DNA from: Candidatus Omnitrophota bacterium
GTDB lineage: Bacteria > Omnitrophota > Gorgyraeia > DTHP01
Direction: 5' to 3'
DNA length: 48,791 bases
Assembly (NCBI GenBank): GCA_023819145.1
Contig: JAMWCW010000011.1
Span: 1 to 48,791 of the forward strand
Of this stretch, positions 14,401 to 23,927 are shown piece after piece. Within the stretch, counting starts at the first letter, position 1, and each line of letters opens with the position of its first letter. Below the pieces are notes generated by a model. That model did no database searches. It saw only the letters and a list, made by a program, of their open reading frames with translations, and was not told where the DNA came from. A program made the translations under genes and the position numbers.

Positions 14401-15702
14401 TTAAATAACCCTCTTGTCTATAACCCGTTTAGCTTTACCTTCGCTTCGCTCGATGGTCTTAGGTTCTACCAATTTCACTTTAACAAAGATACCTAAAACT
14501 GATTCTATCTCCTTCTTTATTTTTTCTTCTAATGCCTGAAGTTTCTTAATTTCGTCAGAAAATATTTTATCTTCTACCTCAACCAAAACCTCCAACTCAT
14601 CAAGTTCCCTTGTTTTTCTATCTACAATAAGCTGATAGTGCGGTTTGGTGCCTTCTATCCCCAAAAGAACATGCTCTATCTGGGAAGGGAATACGTTTAT
14701 TCCCCGTACAATAATCATATCGTCCGTTCTCCCGGTAATCTTGCTAATACGTGGGGAGGTTCTTCCGCAACGACATTTTTCATAACGGATACTTACTATA
14801 TCGCGAGTGCGGTAACGTAAAAGAGGAATTCCTCTTTTGGTAAGTGTAGTAATTACCAATTCTCCCTCCTCGCCCTCTGGAAGAGGTTCACCGCTTTTAG
14901 GGTCAATTACTTCCGGATAAAAAACATCCCAGAATAAATGCAAACCGTCTTTATAACTACATTCCTGGGCTACACCTGGACCGATAATCTCAGATAACCC
15001 ATAAACATCTGTGGCAAGCATATTCCAAACAGACTCTATTTCTTCCCGCATCGACTCACTCCAAGGTTCTGCACCAAAAATACCTATCTTCCAGCTGCTT
15101 TCTCGGGGGTCAAGACCCATCTCCTTTGCTTCTTCAGCCATATACAAACAATAACTGGGGGTGCAGGCAAGTATACGAGGTCTAAAATCATTCATAATTT
15201 TCAACTGGCGCTTAGTCTGTCCCGACGACGTAGGGATAATTGTCAATCCCATTTTTAAAGCCCCGTAGTGGAAACCCAGGCCGCCAGTAAAAAGCCCATA
15301 ACCATATGCAATTTGAATCTTATCCTCGGGTTCGGCACCCGCACAACAAAGAACACGTGCCATTACCTCTGACCAGAGTTCTAAATCTTCCTGGGTATAA
15401 CCCACTACCGTAGGATTTCCAGTGGTACCACTGGAAACATGAATCTCGCGAATATCTTTAAGAGGCGCAGAAAACATTTTAAAAGGATAGCCCAAACGCA
15501 TGTCGTCTTTGGTAGTAAAGGGAATTTTCTTAATATCCTCTATCCGCTTTATGCTTAGAGGATTAACGCCATGTTGCTGGAGCTTATCCTTATATAATGG
15601 ACAATGCTCATAGATATATTGCACCACTTCTTTCAGACGCTCAGACTGGATGTTCTTTAAATCCTCCGGGGACATACATTCCATTTGTTCATTCCAAATC
15701 AT
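14401..15702 (-). CDS. paaK: Phenylacetate-CoA ligase-like enzyme (PaaK family, copy 2)
   Basis: A 433-aa PaaK-type ligase with the loop HVSSGTTGNPT (88-98), YGLSEIIGPG, and GRTDDMIIVRGINVFPSQIE-type hinge motifs. Four of its cysteines lie in or near the CGRTSPR region, as is common in anaerobic members. Its ATG overlaps the IorB stop as ATGA, with GGAGGG upstream inside iorB, so the two are probably translationally coupled. It is clearly diverged from copy 1 at 12624-13934, so the two may prefer different acids. Confidence 0.87.
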   Translation of the reverse strand: MIWNEQMECMSPEDLKNIQSERLKEVVQYIYEHCPLYKDKLQQHGVNPLSIKRIEDIKKIPFTTKDDMRLGYPFKMFSAPLKDIREIHVSSGTTGNPTVVGYTQEDLELWSEVMARVLCCAGAEPEDKIQIAYGYGLFTGGLGFHYGALKMGLTIIPTSSGQTKRQLKIMNDFRPRILACTPSYCLYMAEEAKEMGLDPRESSWKIGIFGAEPWSESMREEIESVWNMLATDVYGLSEIIGPGVAQECSYKDGLHLFWDVFYPEVIDPKSGEPLPEGEEGELVITTLTKRGIPLLRYRTRDIVSIRYEKCRCGRTSPRISKITGRTDDMIIVRGINVFPSQIEHVLLGIEGTKPHYQLIVDRKTRELDELEVLVEVEDKIFSDEIKKLQALEEKIKKEIESVLGIFVKVKLVEPKTIERSEGKAKRVIDKRVI

Positions 15703-16196
15703 CTTTCTACCCTCCTTGCCTTTAAAAAAATTTCTAAATTCTCTGCAAACAATCTCTTAGATAATACCATTTTTATTGCCTTAACCCAATTATTTTCTCT
15801 AAAGGGTAAAGAGCGGGAAAGAACACCTAAGACAAAAACATTCAAGTACCTAGGGTTAATGAGTAAGCGTCTTGCTTCATCAAGGGCGGGAAGCAAATCA
15901 GTCCCTCCCTTTTTTAGGAAAGGTTTGAGGCGGTCGTGTTCCTCAGAATGAAAACATACAAGATAATCTGCTTTACCAGTAGGAACAAGAGGAGACCAGA
16001 CTAACTTACCAAATCTTAAATGCGATTCCACTGAGCCACCGCGCTGCGCCATGCCATGGACTTCTGATTTTTTCACATGATATCCTTCATATATCGCTGC
16101 CCAAGCACAAACCTCGGAAGCTAAAAGCACCCCTTGGCCACCTATCCCGCCAAAAACTATATTCAGAGTATCATTTTTTTGCTGAGTAGTTTTCAT
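15699..16196 (-). CDS. iorB: Indolepyruvate:ferredoxin oxidoreductase beta subunit
   Basis: A 165-aa protein of the pyruvate/ketoisovalerate oxidoreductase gamma-domain family. It shows the FGGIGGQGVLLASEV loop (15-29) and the EVHGMAQRGGSV segment characteristic of IorB. With IorA it oxidatively decarboxylates aryl-2-oxoacids to aryl-acetyl-CoA using ferredoxin, or runs the reverse carboxylation. The start overlaps the iorA stop (ATGA), and its own stop overlaps the start of the PaaK-like gene, so the three genes are tightly coupled. Confidence 0.9.
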   Translation of the reverse strand: MKTTQQKNDTLNIVFGGIGGQGVLLASEVCAWAAIYEGYHVKKSEVHGMAQRGGSVESHLRFGKLVWSPLVPTGKADYLVCFHSEEHDRLKPFLKKGGTDLLPALDEARRLLINPRYLNVFVLGVLSRSLPFRENNWVKAIKMVLSKRLFAENLEIFLKARRVER

Positions 16197-17926
16197 GATT
16201 TAACCAATGCCCCAAATTTACAAAATTCTACACAGAGATTACAACCGACACATAAATTGGTATCCAATATAATAAAGCCATCTTCATTCTTATTCAATGC
16301 CGGACAACCAAGCTCCAGACAAACAAAACATTTCTTACACTTGTCTTTAAGGTAAATGGGCGGGTTATTTTTTTCTCGTTTTATTGCCCGACAGGGTGCA
16401 CGGGCAATAATCACCGAAAGCGCCTCGGCATCCAAACGCCTCTCTAGGATTTCTCTAAATAATTTTACCTCGTGAGGGTTAACAACGTCAACATTATCTG
16501 CGCCGCAAGCCTTACAGATTTCTTCCAAGATAAGCTTCCAGGCAAGCTCTCCTTTAATGTTAACGCCGGTGGCAGGATGAGGTTGACCACCAGTCATAGC
16601 AGTAGTATTGTTGTCTAAAATAATCACCACACCATTTGTTTTATTGTAACTTAAATTTATTAACGCCGGTATACCGGAATGAACAAAAGTAGAATCTCCT
16701 ATAACTCCCACAACATTTTTCCCCAGGACTTTACGAAAACCTTCAAAGAAAGTGATACCACTACCCATACATAAACAACTATGTAGACTTGTAAGCGGAG
16801 GTAATGCCCCTAAAGTATAACAACCAATATCACCCGTAACGATAAGCCGTAATTTTTTAAGCACCGAAAATACTGCCCGATGTCCGCAACCCGCACACAT
16901 CACTGGTCTGCGCGTAGGAGCAACAACTTCTTTCTTCTTCTTTCCTTTAACAATCTGGGGAATGTCCTCTGGCCTTAATTCTCCGATGCGGTAAGAAGAA
17001 TGTTTTGCTTTACATTTTATTCCTGCAATCCTCAACTCTTCCTCTAAAAAAGGCTCTAATTCCTCAATAACATAGACTTCTTTTACCTGGCTAGCAAACA
17101 TCCGCGCTTTCTGCTGAGGGAAAGGAAAGCTAAATCCTAATTTTAAAAAAGATGCTTCAGGATAGGCCTCTTTGGCATAGAGATAAGAAACTCCACTGGT
17201 AATAAAACCTATCCTTTTATCTTGATACTCTACTCTATTTAAAGAAGTCTTTTCTGAAAAACTCTTAAGACGTTCCATTCGCTCCAAGAGATTTATATGC
17301 CTGCGATAGGCATTACGCGGAACCATTACATATTTTTCTATAACATTAGAAAACTCTTTTATGACTGGCTCCTTTCTTTTTCCGATAGACATATTTTCTT
17401 TGGTATGGGCAACTCTTGTAGTCATCCGTAACATTACGGGTGTATCAAAAGATTCACTCACCTTAAAAGCTTCTCCTACAAAGTCTCGTGCCTCTTTTGG
17501 ACTAGCAGGCTCAATCAAGGGAATTTGGGCAAATTTTGCTAATAAGCGATTATCCTGCTCGTTCTGCGAAGAGTGAATTCCCGGATCATCACAGGAAACT
17601 ACCAGAAAACCCGCATTTATCCCCATATATGCAGAAGTCATCAAAGGATCCATCGCCACATTTAACCCCACATGTTTTGAAGCATAAAGTGACCGCCTAC
17701 CGGCAATGGCTGAAGCAAGGGCTACCTCAAACGCAACCTTTTCATTCACCGACCATTGACTATTCACTTCGGGAAATCGGGAAAGGTATTCTAAAATCTC
17801 TGAGGCGGGTGTGCCAGGATAGGAGGCGGCAAAGCAGAGTCCTTCTTCATATGCTCCCTGCGCTACCGCCTCATTTCCAGAAAGGAAAGATATCTTTGAA
17901 TTTTTATTATCGCCCACAACAGACAA
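16193..17926 (-). CDS. iorA: Indolepyruvate:ferredoxin oxidoreductase alpha subunit
   Basis: A 577-aa protein with the IorA domain order: an N-terminal pyrimidine-binding domain (GNEAVAQGAYEEG, ASYPGTPASEI), a TPP-binding domain beginning MCAGCGHRAVF with the GDIGCYTLG and GDSTFVHSG segments, and a C-terminal two-cluster ferredoxin domain with CKKCFVC and CVGCNLCVEFC. It forms the indolepyruvate oxidoreductase with IorB. The start is uncertain: TTG at 17926 or GTG at 17917, both without a clear ribosome-binding site. The porin gene lies 54 bases upstream. Confidence 0.9.
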   Translation of the reverse strand: MSVVGDNKNSKISFLSGNEAVAQGAYEEGLCFAASYPGTPASEILEYLSRFPEVNSQWSVNEKVAFEVALASAIAGRRSLYASKHVGLNVAMDPLMTSAYMGINAGFLVVSCDDPGIHSSQNEQDNRLLAKFAQIPLIEPASPKEARDFVGEAFKVSESFDTPVMLRMTTRVAHTKENMSIGKRKEPVIKEFSNVIEKYVMVPRNAYRRHINLLERMERLKSFSEKTSLNRVEYQDKRIGFITSGVSYLYAKEAYPEASFLKLGFSFPFPQQKARMFASQVKEVYVIEELEPFLEEELRIAGIKCKAKHSSYRIGELRPEDIPQIVKGKKKKEVVAPTRRPVMCAGCGHRAVFSVLKKLRLIVTGDIGCYTLGALPPLTSLHSCLCMGSGITFFEGFRKVLGKNVVGVIGDSTFVHSGIPALINLSYNKTNGVVIILDNNTTAMTGGQPHPATGVNIKGELAWKLILEEICKACGADNVDVVNPHEVKLFREILERRLDAEALSVIIARAPCRAIKREKNNPPIYLKDKCKKCFVCLELGCPALNKNEDGFIILDTNLCVGCNLCVEFCKFGALVKS

Positions 17927-17980
17927 AAATAAATATGCCTAAAGATATATTTCAAAAAACCTAAGGAACAAAAATCCTCT

Positions 17981-19360
17981 TTAAAATTTAATGGAAACCT
18001 CTAACCGTGTAAAAAGAGCCGGGTCGTCATCGGCATAGAAATTACCGGGAATAAGGTATTCGGCTAATAAATAGGTAGAGATATTTTTATTGATAGTATA
18101 ATCTAATCTAAGCTGGGGTAAATGGCCTCTGTTTTTACCCTCGCCGGAGAAAATTGAACTGGCAGCAACCTGGGCATTGGCTCTCAAGAAGTGATACCAT
18201 AAACTTAATTTAGTTTTTTGGGTGGGGGTTAAAAATAACGAAGCACTATAGGCTTGCAAGTTTGTCCAATAACCCGGAATGCGCGTTTCCGCAGCCATGC
18301 TCAACACATATAACTCGGATAACCATGGCCAGCGAGAAAACAGCGGATCCCAACCTTGGTTTTTGTTATCACCTCGTTTATCTCCTGAAAGATAAGCAAA
18401 ACCGATGCTTGCCTTGGGATTCCAAGTAAGGTCTTTAAATTCATGGTCAATGTAGCCATAACCACCAAATCCCCGACGGTCATCATCTCCGTCTTCTCCA
18501 AATTGGTAGGCAAATTGTCCACGTAAAGTAAACGGAGAAAGGTTGTATTTGGCAAAGGTTCCCAAAGTATTAATCTCTGATTCTTTTGCTTGGGCCCCTA
18601 CACCACCTTCATCGTCTTCTTTTTTAAAAATATAGTAGTTTTCTAATGCTAAATTTTCGATGTCTTTATTTTTCCAATATAAAACAAAACCTTCCTCATC
18701 AGTGGTATTCAAGTTTACAGGCATCTTGTCTTTGTAGGGATAAAGAGCACTAGGTAATTTATTTTCATTTATAATCGGCAAGAATTCTTCATCGCGCGGA
18801 TTATTTATATAAATAAAATCGAGGATATTCTTCTCATTTATCTTCCACGAAGCCTTAGCCGCATTGAAATAAAAGGTCCGCGAACCATCTTGAGGAGTTC
18901 CATCCATAATCAGAAATCCTTCACCATAGGTTCCTAGAAAGTCCTGTCTTCCGATCCTCAAATCCAAAGGCAGGTCAAGGAAATTTTTCATATCCATATA
19001 CAGGTTATCAAAAACCACTTCATCAATGTTGAAGCGATACCCCTTTTTGCTAGCAGTCTTATCCGGATAGGTTGGTGAGGTTCCTTCAAAAAAAGTATGC
19101 GCCCTGAATTCATTAGTAAGTTTGACATAGAAAGTAAGGTCTTCTTCAATATCCATCTGTCCCCAGAGAGAACTCTTAATACGGAAAAAATTACGGGTAT
19201 CTAACTGAGAGTTACTCATATCTTTCCAGTTCTTCCAGTATTCGTGTCTGATGCGTTCGGTAAGACCATATTTAAATTTTGTCTCAGCGTAAGAAATGTT
19301 TATAACCATTGCCACTGACAGCACTAGCAAAATAATCGCCCCAAAAATCCTTATCCTCAT
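17981..19360 (-). CDS. Outer-membrane beta-barrel porin (alginate-export-like)
   Basis: A signal peptide with cleavage after SYA (about residue 25) precedes a 430-residue alternating, aromatic-rich beta domain ending in a terminal Phe (EVSIKF), the classic outer-membrane barrel signature. The FRIKSSLWG, DLRIGRQDF and YGEGFLIMDGTP segments fit the alginate-export/porin superfamily. The ATG has a strong GGGGAGGGAGAAG leader. It is placed between an SSS symporter and the IorA-PaaK genes, so it probably passes a small organic acid through the outer membrane. Substrate assignment is inference. Confidence 0.78.
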   Translation of the reverse strand: MRIRIFGAIILLVLSVAMVINISYAETKFKYGLTERIRHEYWKNWKDMSNSQLDTRNFFRIKSSLWGQMDIEEDLTFYVKLTNEFRAHTFFEGTSPTYPDKTASKKGYRFNIDEVVFDNLYMDMKNFLDLPLDLRIGRQDFLGTYGEGFLIMDGTPQDGSRTFYFNAAKASWKINEKNILDFIYINNPRDEEFLPIINENKLPSALYPYKDKMPVNLNTTDEEGFVLYWKNKDIENLALENYYIFKKEDDEGGVGAQAKESEINTLGTFAKYNLSPFTLRGQFAYQFGEDGDDDRRGFGGYGYIDHEFKDLTWNPKASIGFAYLSGDKRGDNKNQGWDPLFSRWPWLSELYVLSMAAETRIPGYWTNLQAYSASLFLTPTQKTKLSLWYHFLRANAQVAASSIFSGEGKNRGHLPQLRLDYTINKNISTYLLAEYLIPGNFYADDDPALFTRLEVSIKF

Positions 19361-19412
19361 CTTCTCCCTCCCCGTAGAAAGGTTAGTATAAAATAAAACT
19401 CTCTACCATCGC

Positions 19413-21011
19413 TTATATATGTTTAAAGCAGCTATCAAGATGAGCTTTGGGGACTTTTTTCGTAAATAAACTCACCAGAATAGCCACTATAAAAGAGATA
19501 GGTAAAGCAACCACTATCGGGTCAACTACTGTCCAAGGGAATTTTGCGAGTGTGGGTTTGTTAAATAACAATTTACACAAACCCAATGGTTCTGATTCTT
19601 TCTGATGGATAAACAACAACCAGAAAGCAGTTACCGAAAACCCTATCAGCATACTGGAAATCGCTCCTGCCTTCGTCATTCCCTTCCAGAAAAGCGCTCC
19701 AAAATAGGCAGGTAAGAAAGTGCTTGCACAGAGACCAAAAAATATCGCGGTGGCAATAGCAATGATACTCCCTGGCAAGCGATAACCCAAAGCTACAGTC
19801 GCCACCACTCCTATTAATATCCCGATACGGGTTGCTAAAACCGTATATTTAAATTTCTTTTTGTGGAAAAGAACCCGTTCAAAAACATCTCTTCCGAAGG
19901 CTGTGCCCAAAGCATGAAACTGAGAACTGGTCGTAGACATCGCCGCCGATAAAAGCGTAAGCATAAACAGATATACAAACCAGACAGGCATAGCTGCATT
20001 AATATAGGTAGGAATGATTTTATCAATATTACCCTCTGCTACCGCAAGCGATATTTTACCAAACTGTGGATTATTTACAAAATAGACATTGGAGAGTGCT
20101 CCCACTACAAAGGCTACCCCGGTCATGGCAAGAATAAACAATCCTCCTACACCTACCGCACGATTAAGTTCTTTATTACTTTTGACGGTCATAAACCGCA
20201 CTGCCAACTGTGGCTGAGTCAATACCCCAATTCCCACTCCCATAACAATGGTAGAAACCAGTGACCACCACAAAGCCGAGCCAAACTTTGGCATGTGTGT
20301 CCATCCCAAATGCCCACTGGCTACCAGTTTCTCAGGCACCTTTGTTGCTAAATTACTCAATGCCTGATGAGCATTAACCACTCCCCCCAAGTGAGTGTAG
20401 GTAAATATTAGAAGTGTAACCATCCCCAAAAACATAATTGCCCCTTGAAGGGCATCGGTATACATCACTCCCTTAAGCCCACCAGCCATAACATAGGCGC
20501 AAATAATCAGCGTATAAATCAAGACGGCGGTATGATAGTTTATCTGGGGAAAAGTCGATTCGATGAAACGCGCTGCTCCGATTAAAACCGCCGCAGAGTA
20601 GATAGGCATAAACAAAAAAATGATTAATCCGCTAAAACCCTGGATAAAAGTTGATTGATATCTTTTGCCTAAAAGTTCGGGGAAGGTATGGGCATCCAAA
20701 TTGTGCCCCATTCTTCTGGTGCGTTTTCCAAAAATTATAAAAGCGATAACTATTCCCACGAAAATATTTAAGAAGGTTAACCAGAGAAGTCCCATACCAA
20801 ACATTGCTGCTGCCCCTCCAAATCCTACAATTGCGGAAGTACTGATAAAGGTAGCACCATAAGAAAGTGCCATGACAAAGGGATGAATACTTCTTCCTGC
20901 CACCAGATAATCCAAGGCATTTTTTGTCCGACGATAACCGTGGTAACCCAAATAACCAATCATAAAAAGATAAACCACAACGATAATGGTAAGGACAAGT
21001 AGATTATTCAT
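19413..21011 (-). CDS. Sodium:solute symporter (SSS family)
   Basis: A 532-aa polytopic protein with about 13 hydrophobic segments and SSS-family hallmarks: GRSIHPFVMALSYGATFIS at the first helices, GGLKGVMYTDALQGAIMF in the middle, and LLSAAMSTTSSQFHALGTAF around the sodium site. It resembles the pantothenate/acetate/phenylacetate branch. AAGGAGG precedes the ATG. A 58-residue accessory membrane protein is encoded just upstream and a porin just downstream. Known phenylacetate permeases (PaaL/PhaJ) are SSS proteins, which fits the neighbouring PaaK genes; the real substrate is not shown by the sequence. Confidence 0.88.
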   Translation of the reverse strand: MNNLLVLTIIVVVYLFMIGYLGYHGYRRTKNALDYLVAGRSIHPFVMALSYGATFISTSAIVGFGGAAAMFGMGLLWLTFLNIFVGIVIAFIIFGKRTRRMGHNLDAHTFPELLGKRYQSTFIQGFSGLIIFLFMPIYSAAVLIGAARFIESTFPQINYHTAVLIYTLIICAYVMAGGLKGVMYTDALQGAIMFLGMVTLLIFTYTHLGGVVNAHQALSNLATKVPEKLVASGHLGWTHMPKFGSALWWSLVSTIVMGVGIGVLTQPQLAVRFMTVKSNKELNRAVGVGGLFILAMTGVAFVVGALSNVYFVNNPQFGKISLAVAEGNIDKIIPTYINAAMPVWFVYLFMLTLLSAAMSTTSSQFHALGTAFGRDVFERVLFHKKKFKYTVLATRIGILIGVVATVALGYRLPGSIIAIATAIFFGLCASTFLPAYFGALFWKGMTKAGAISSMLIGFSVTAFWLLFIHQKESEPLGLCKLLFNKPTLAKFPWTVVDPIVVALPISFIVAILVSLFTKKVPKAHLDSCFKHI

Positions 21012-21030
21012 CTTACCTCCTTAATGGACA

Positions 21031-21207
21031 TTACAATTCTTCTTCAATTTTATACTCATCATCTACCCATTGCTTATCTTCGGGATATATTGCCTCGTCT
21101 CCTTTATTCCAGTTACACAAACCATAAATCACTGCAAACAAAGAACTCGCAATACACAGTAAGTAAGCAGACCATATCTGGGGATCATCTATCCCTAACA
21201 CTCTCAT
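21031..21207 (-). CDS. Symporter small accessory membrane protein
   Basis: A 58-aa protein with one transmembrane segment (about residues 8-32) preceded by GIDDPQIWSAYLLC and followed by LCNWNKGD and an acidic tail. This is the pattern of the tiny proteins encoded immediately before SSS symporters in many anaerobes. The ATG at 21205-21207 is chosen because AAAGGAGGTG (21214-21223) lies just upstream; the longer reading would start within that ribosome-binding site. It ends 20 bases before the symporter start. Confidence 0.8.
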   Translation of the reverse strand: MRVLGIDDPQIWSAYLLCIASSLFAVIYGLCNWNKGDEAIYPEDKQWVDDEYKIEEEL

Positions 21208-21305
21208 AGTCTTCACCTCCTTTCTTAGAAAAAGCTAATTTGAAAAATTTTATCATCTTCTCTTACATTTAAGCAAGGAAAATATTAATTGTTAAGTAAA
21301 TCTCT

Positions 21306-22601
21306 CTAATGCAAAAACTTACGCAAGGCATATTCCAACTTTTTAATAACCTTCTCCTTCCCCAGAAAGTAGATAGATTCAAATAAAGGCGGGGAAACAC
21401 TTTTACCTGTAATAGCGACACGCACCGGCAGAATAAAATCTTTTGCAGATATTTTCAATTCTTCAGCAATCGAACGCAAAAGCGTCTCAATATTCTTAAC
21501 ATCAAAAACAGGCATTTCTTCTATCCTCCGAATGAGCTCGTTTATCCCCTGGGAGAGGTAGGGTTTATTAGTGAGAAACTGCGCAACTGCCACAGAATCG
21601 TATTCAATCTCGTCCTCAAAAATAAAACGGGTCTGTTCAATAAAATCACCAAGCGTCTTTATTCTTTTATGCAATAAAGAGACTAACCCCTTAAACCACT
21701 GGTCATTAAATCCTTCCTTAATCCAGCCCTCCTCTTCCAGGCGCTTCTTAAGCAAAACAGAAAGTTTATCTATATCCAACATCCGAATATATTGGCTATT
21801 TATCCAATCAAGTTTCTCATCGCTAAAGGCAGCGGCAGTTTTATTAACCTTATCCAGAGAAAACTTCTCAATCATTTTCTTAAGAGAAATTATCTCTTGG
21901 TTCTCTCCCGGAGACCAACCTAAGAGCGCAAGATAATTAACTAAGGCTTCGGGAAGATAACCCGCTTTACGATAATCAGAAATCGCCACTGCGCCTTTAC
22001 GTTTTGACATGCGCGAGCGGTCTTCATCAAGAATCAAAGGAATATGCGCAAACTGAGGAGCCTTAAAACCTAAAGCATTGTATAAAAGAATCTGTTTGGG
22101 AGTGTTGGAAATATGGTCATCTCCCCGTATAACATGGGTTATACCCATAAGAGCATCGTCAACTACACAAGCAAAATTATAGGTAGGCAGTCCGTCTCTT
22201 TTAATTAAAACCTGGTCTTTTATCTGCTGGGTGTCAAAAACAATCTTCCCATGAATCAAATCTTCGATAGCAACGGTTTCCGGCAAAACTCTAAAAATAA
22301 TCGCTCCCTCCTCCTCATAAGCTAAATTACGCTTAAGAATATCTTGAGCATATCTATGATATAACTCTATGCGCTCCGATTGAAAATAAGGACCTTCGTC
22401 CCATTCAAGGCCCAACCATTTTAAACTATCTAATATTTCCTTTAGATATTCTTCTTTAGAACGTGCTTTATCGGTATCCTCAATACGCAGAATGAATTTA
22501 CCCTGATGATGCCGAGCAAAAAGCCAGTTAAAAAGACAGGTTCTTGCCCCGCCAATATGTAAATTTCCTGTAGGACTGGGAGCAAAACGTACTTTTATCA
22601 T
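21306..22601 (-). CDS. gltX: Glutamyl-tRNA synthetase, shortened
   Basis: A class I synthetase with PSPTGNLHIGG (9-19), IEDTD (40-44), GDDHISNTP (160-168) and the KMSKS-type loop SRMSKRKG (196-203). It charges tRNA-Glu, and possibly tRNA-Gln if an amidotransferase is present elsewhere. At 431 aa it is short for the family. The missing part is localised: after the helix ending NLAYEEEGA (about 92-100) the chain goes straight to IIFRVLPET. It skips about 35-40 residues that in most homologues carry the CxC/YDGRCR zinc or acceptor-binding element. It begins directly after the korC stop. Confidence 0.93.
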   Translation of the reverse strand: MIKVRFAPSPTGNLHIGGARTCLFNWLFARHHQGKFILRIEDTDKARSKEEYLKEILDSLKWLGLEWDEGPYFQSERIELYHRYAQDILKRNLAYEEEGAIIFRVLPETVAIEDLIHGKIVFDTQQIKDQVLIKRDGLPTYNFACVVDDALMGITHVIRGDDHISNTPKQILLYNALGFKAPQFAHIPLILDEDRSRMSKRKGAVAISDYRKAGYLPEALVNYLALLGWSPGENQEIISLKKMIEKFSLDKVNKTAAAFSDEKLDWINSQYIRMLDIDKLSVLLKKRLEEEGWIKEGFNDQWFKGLVSLLHKRIKTLGDFIEQTRFIFEDEIEYDSVAVAQFLTNKPYLSQGINELIRRIEEMPVFDVKNIETLLRSIAEELKISAKDFILPVRVAITGKSVSPPLFESIYFLGKEKVIKKLEYALRKFLH

Positions 22602-22602
22602 C

Positions 22603-23124
22603 TTATCTAAAAGAAAAACCTAAGTTCAAAGCTCTTTCGTTTAACTTAAGCACTTCTCCCGAGAATAATTCCCTAAAAACTTCGGCGATTGTGCTTAAAA
22701 GAGCAACCTTTTTTTTCTTCAAATATGCACCTAAAACGATAGTATTTGCTACACGTACATCACCTAAATCAGTAGCCATTTCTGTAGCAGGAATTTCTAA
22801 GATTTCTAAATTGCCGGGAATTTCACGGCAAACTGCCAAAGTCGAGTTGGAAATTATCAAATCTTTTGTCTTGGGTAAAAATTTATCCAGAGACGGCTGA
22901 TTCATCACAATCGCAGTGGTGGGATGAGTTACCAACGGTGAGGCAATTTCCTTATCGGAAATGACTACCATGGAATGGGCAGTCCCTCCACGCACTTCTG
23001 CACCATAAGAAGGCATCCAGGTTACAAAAAATTTTCCTTCTTTCATTATTGCCTGAGCGAGAAATTTGCCCAAAACCATTATACCCTGGCCACCAAATCC
23101 CGCACAGATAAGCTCTTCTTTCAT
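22603..23124 (-). CDS. korC: 2-oxoacid:ferredoxin oxidoreductase, gamma subunit
   Basis: A 173-aa gamma subunit with GFGGQGIMVLGKFLAQ (9-24) and the WMPSYGAEVRGGTAH signature of the Kor/Vor type. It joins KorA, KorB and the ferredoxin subunit to convert a 2-oxoacid (2-oxoglutarate or branched) and CoA into an acyl-CoA. The start lies within a few bases of a 4x7-nt array that also covers the korB stop. No clear ribosome-binding site is visible. Confidence 0.88.
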   Translation of the reverse strand: MKEELICAGFGGQGIMVLGKFLAQAIMKEGKFFVTWMPSYGAEVRGGTAHSMVVISDKEIASPLVTHPTTAIVMNQPSLDKFLPKTKDLIISNSTLAVCREIPGNLEILEIPATEMATDLGDVRVANTIVLGAYLKKKKVALLSTIAEVFRELFSGEVLKLNERALNLGFSFR

Positions 23125-23125
23125 T

Positions 23126-23153
23126 TTAACAATTTAGCAATTACTTTTAATTA
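23126..23153. repeat. 4 x 7-nt degenerate array at the korB/korC junction
   Basis: Four heptamers on the minus strand (such as TAATTAA and TTGTTAA) share T at position 4 and A at position 6. The array runs through the last korB codons and stop into the korC leader. It is AT-rich, so chance is harder to exclude here than at other loci. Confidence 0.45.
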
Positions 23154-23919
23154 TTCCCAGAGGATAGTGCTTTACCATCTCCGCATCTATCCATTGCCCT
23201 GCTTCCAGGGGAGACATATGCCAGTAAGTCGGACAGGGAGAAAGAATCTCAATTAAGGAAAACCCTTTATTCTCTATCTGATTTTGAAATGCCCTCTTAA
23301 TTGCTCCTTTAGTTATTAAAATATTTTTTGCCTTATTTACAGTTGTTCTCTCGATGTAAACCACCGCTGGTAACAAAGAAAGTAGTTCGGAAATTTTTAA
23401 AGGAAATCCATCTCTACTTACCTCTCTGCCCCAAGGAGTGGTAGCAGTCTTCTGTCCCAATAGAGTGGTGGGAGCCATCTGCCCACCGGTCATTCCATAG
23501 ACACCGTTGTTTACAAAAATGACGGTGATATTTTCTCCCCGGTTAGCCGCATGAATGATTTCCGCGGTTCCAATTGCAGCCAAATCTCCATCCCCTTGAT
23601 AGGTAAATACAATTCTATCGGGAAGCAGGCGTTTTATTCCCGTAGCTACCGCCGGAGCCCGTCCGTGCGCAGCTTCAGTAGTGTCAAAATCCCAGTAGTC
23701 GTAGGCAAGCACCGCGCAACCTACAGGAGCAACCCCAATGGTTCTTTCTCTAATTCCCAATTCATCTATCACCTCACAAATCAAACGGTGCACAATACCG
23801 TGACCGCAACCAGAGCAATAGTGCATCGCCACATCCCGCATACTCTCAGGACGACTAAAAACCTTTTTTAAGGTTCCATCCGTTTGGGCTGGAGAATTTG
23901 TTTTACTCTTTATCTTCAT
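23134..23919 (-). CDS. korB: 2-oxoacid:ferredoxin oxidoreductase, beta subunit (TPP-binding)
   Basis: A 261-aa beta subunit: [16 protein letters not shown] (about 34-49), the [12 protein letters not shown] segment, and the TPP motif [22 protein letters not shown] with [16 protein letters not shown], all typical of 2-oxoglutarate or 2-oxoisovalerate ferredoxin oxidoreductases. It lies 18 bases after korA. The two genes are separated by an 8-nt repeat array. Confidence 0.9.
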   Translation of the reverse strand: MKIKSKTNSPAQTDGTLKKVFSRPESMRDVAMHYCSGCGHGIVHRLICEVIDELGIRERTIGVAPVGCAVLAYDYWDFDTTEAAHGRAPAVATGIKRLLPDRIVFTYQGDGDLAAIGTAEIIHAANRGENITVIFVNNGVYGMTGGQMAPTTLLGQKTATTPWGREVSRDGFPLKISELLSLLPAVVYIERTTVNKAKNILITKGAIKRAFQNQIENKGFSLIEILSPCPTYWHMSPLEAGQWIDAEMVKHYPLGIIKSNC

Positions 23920-23927
23920 TTAACTAA

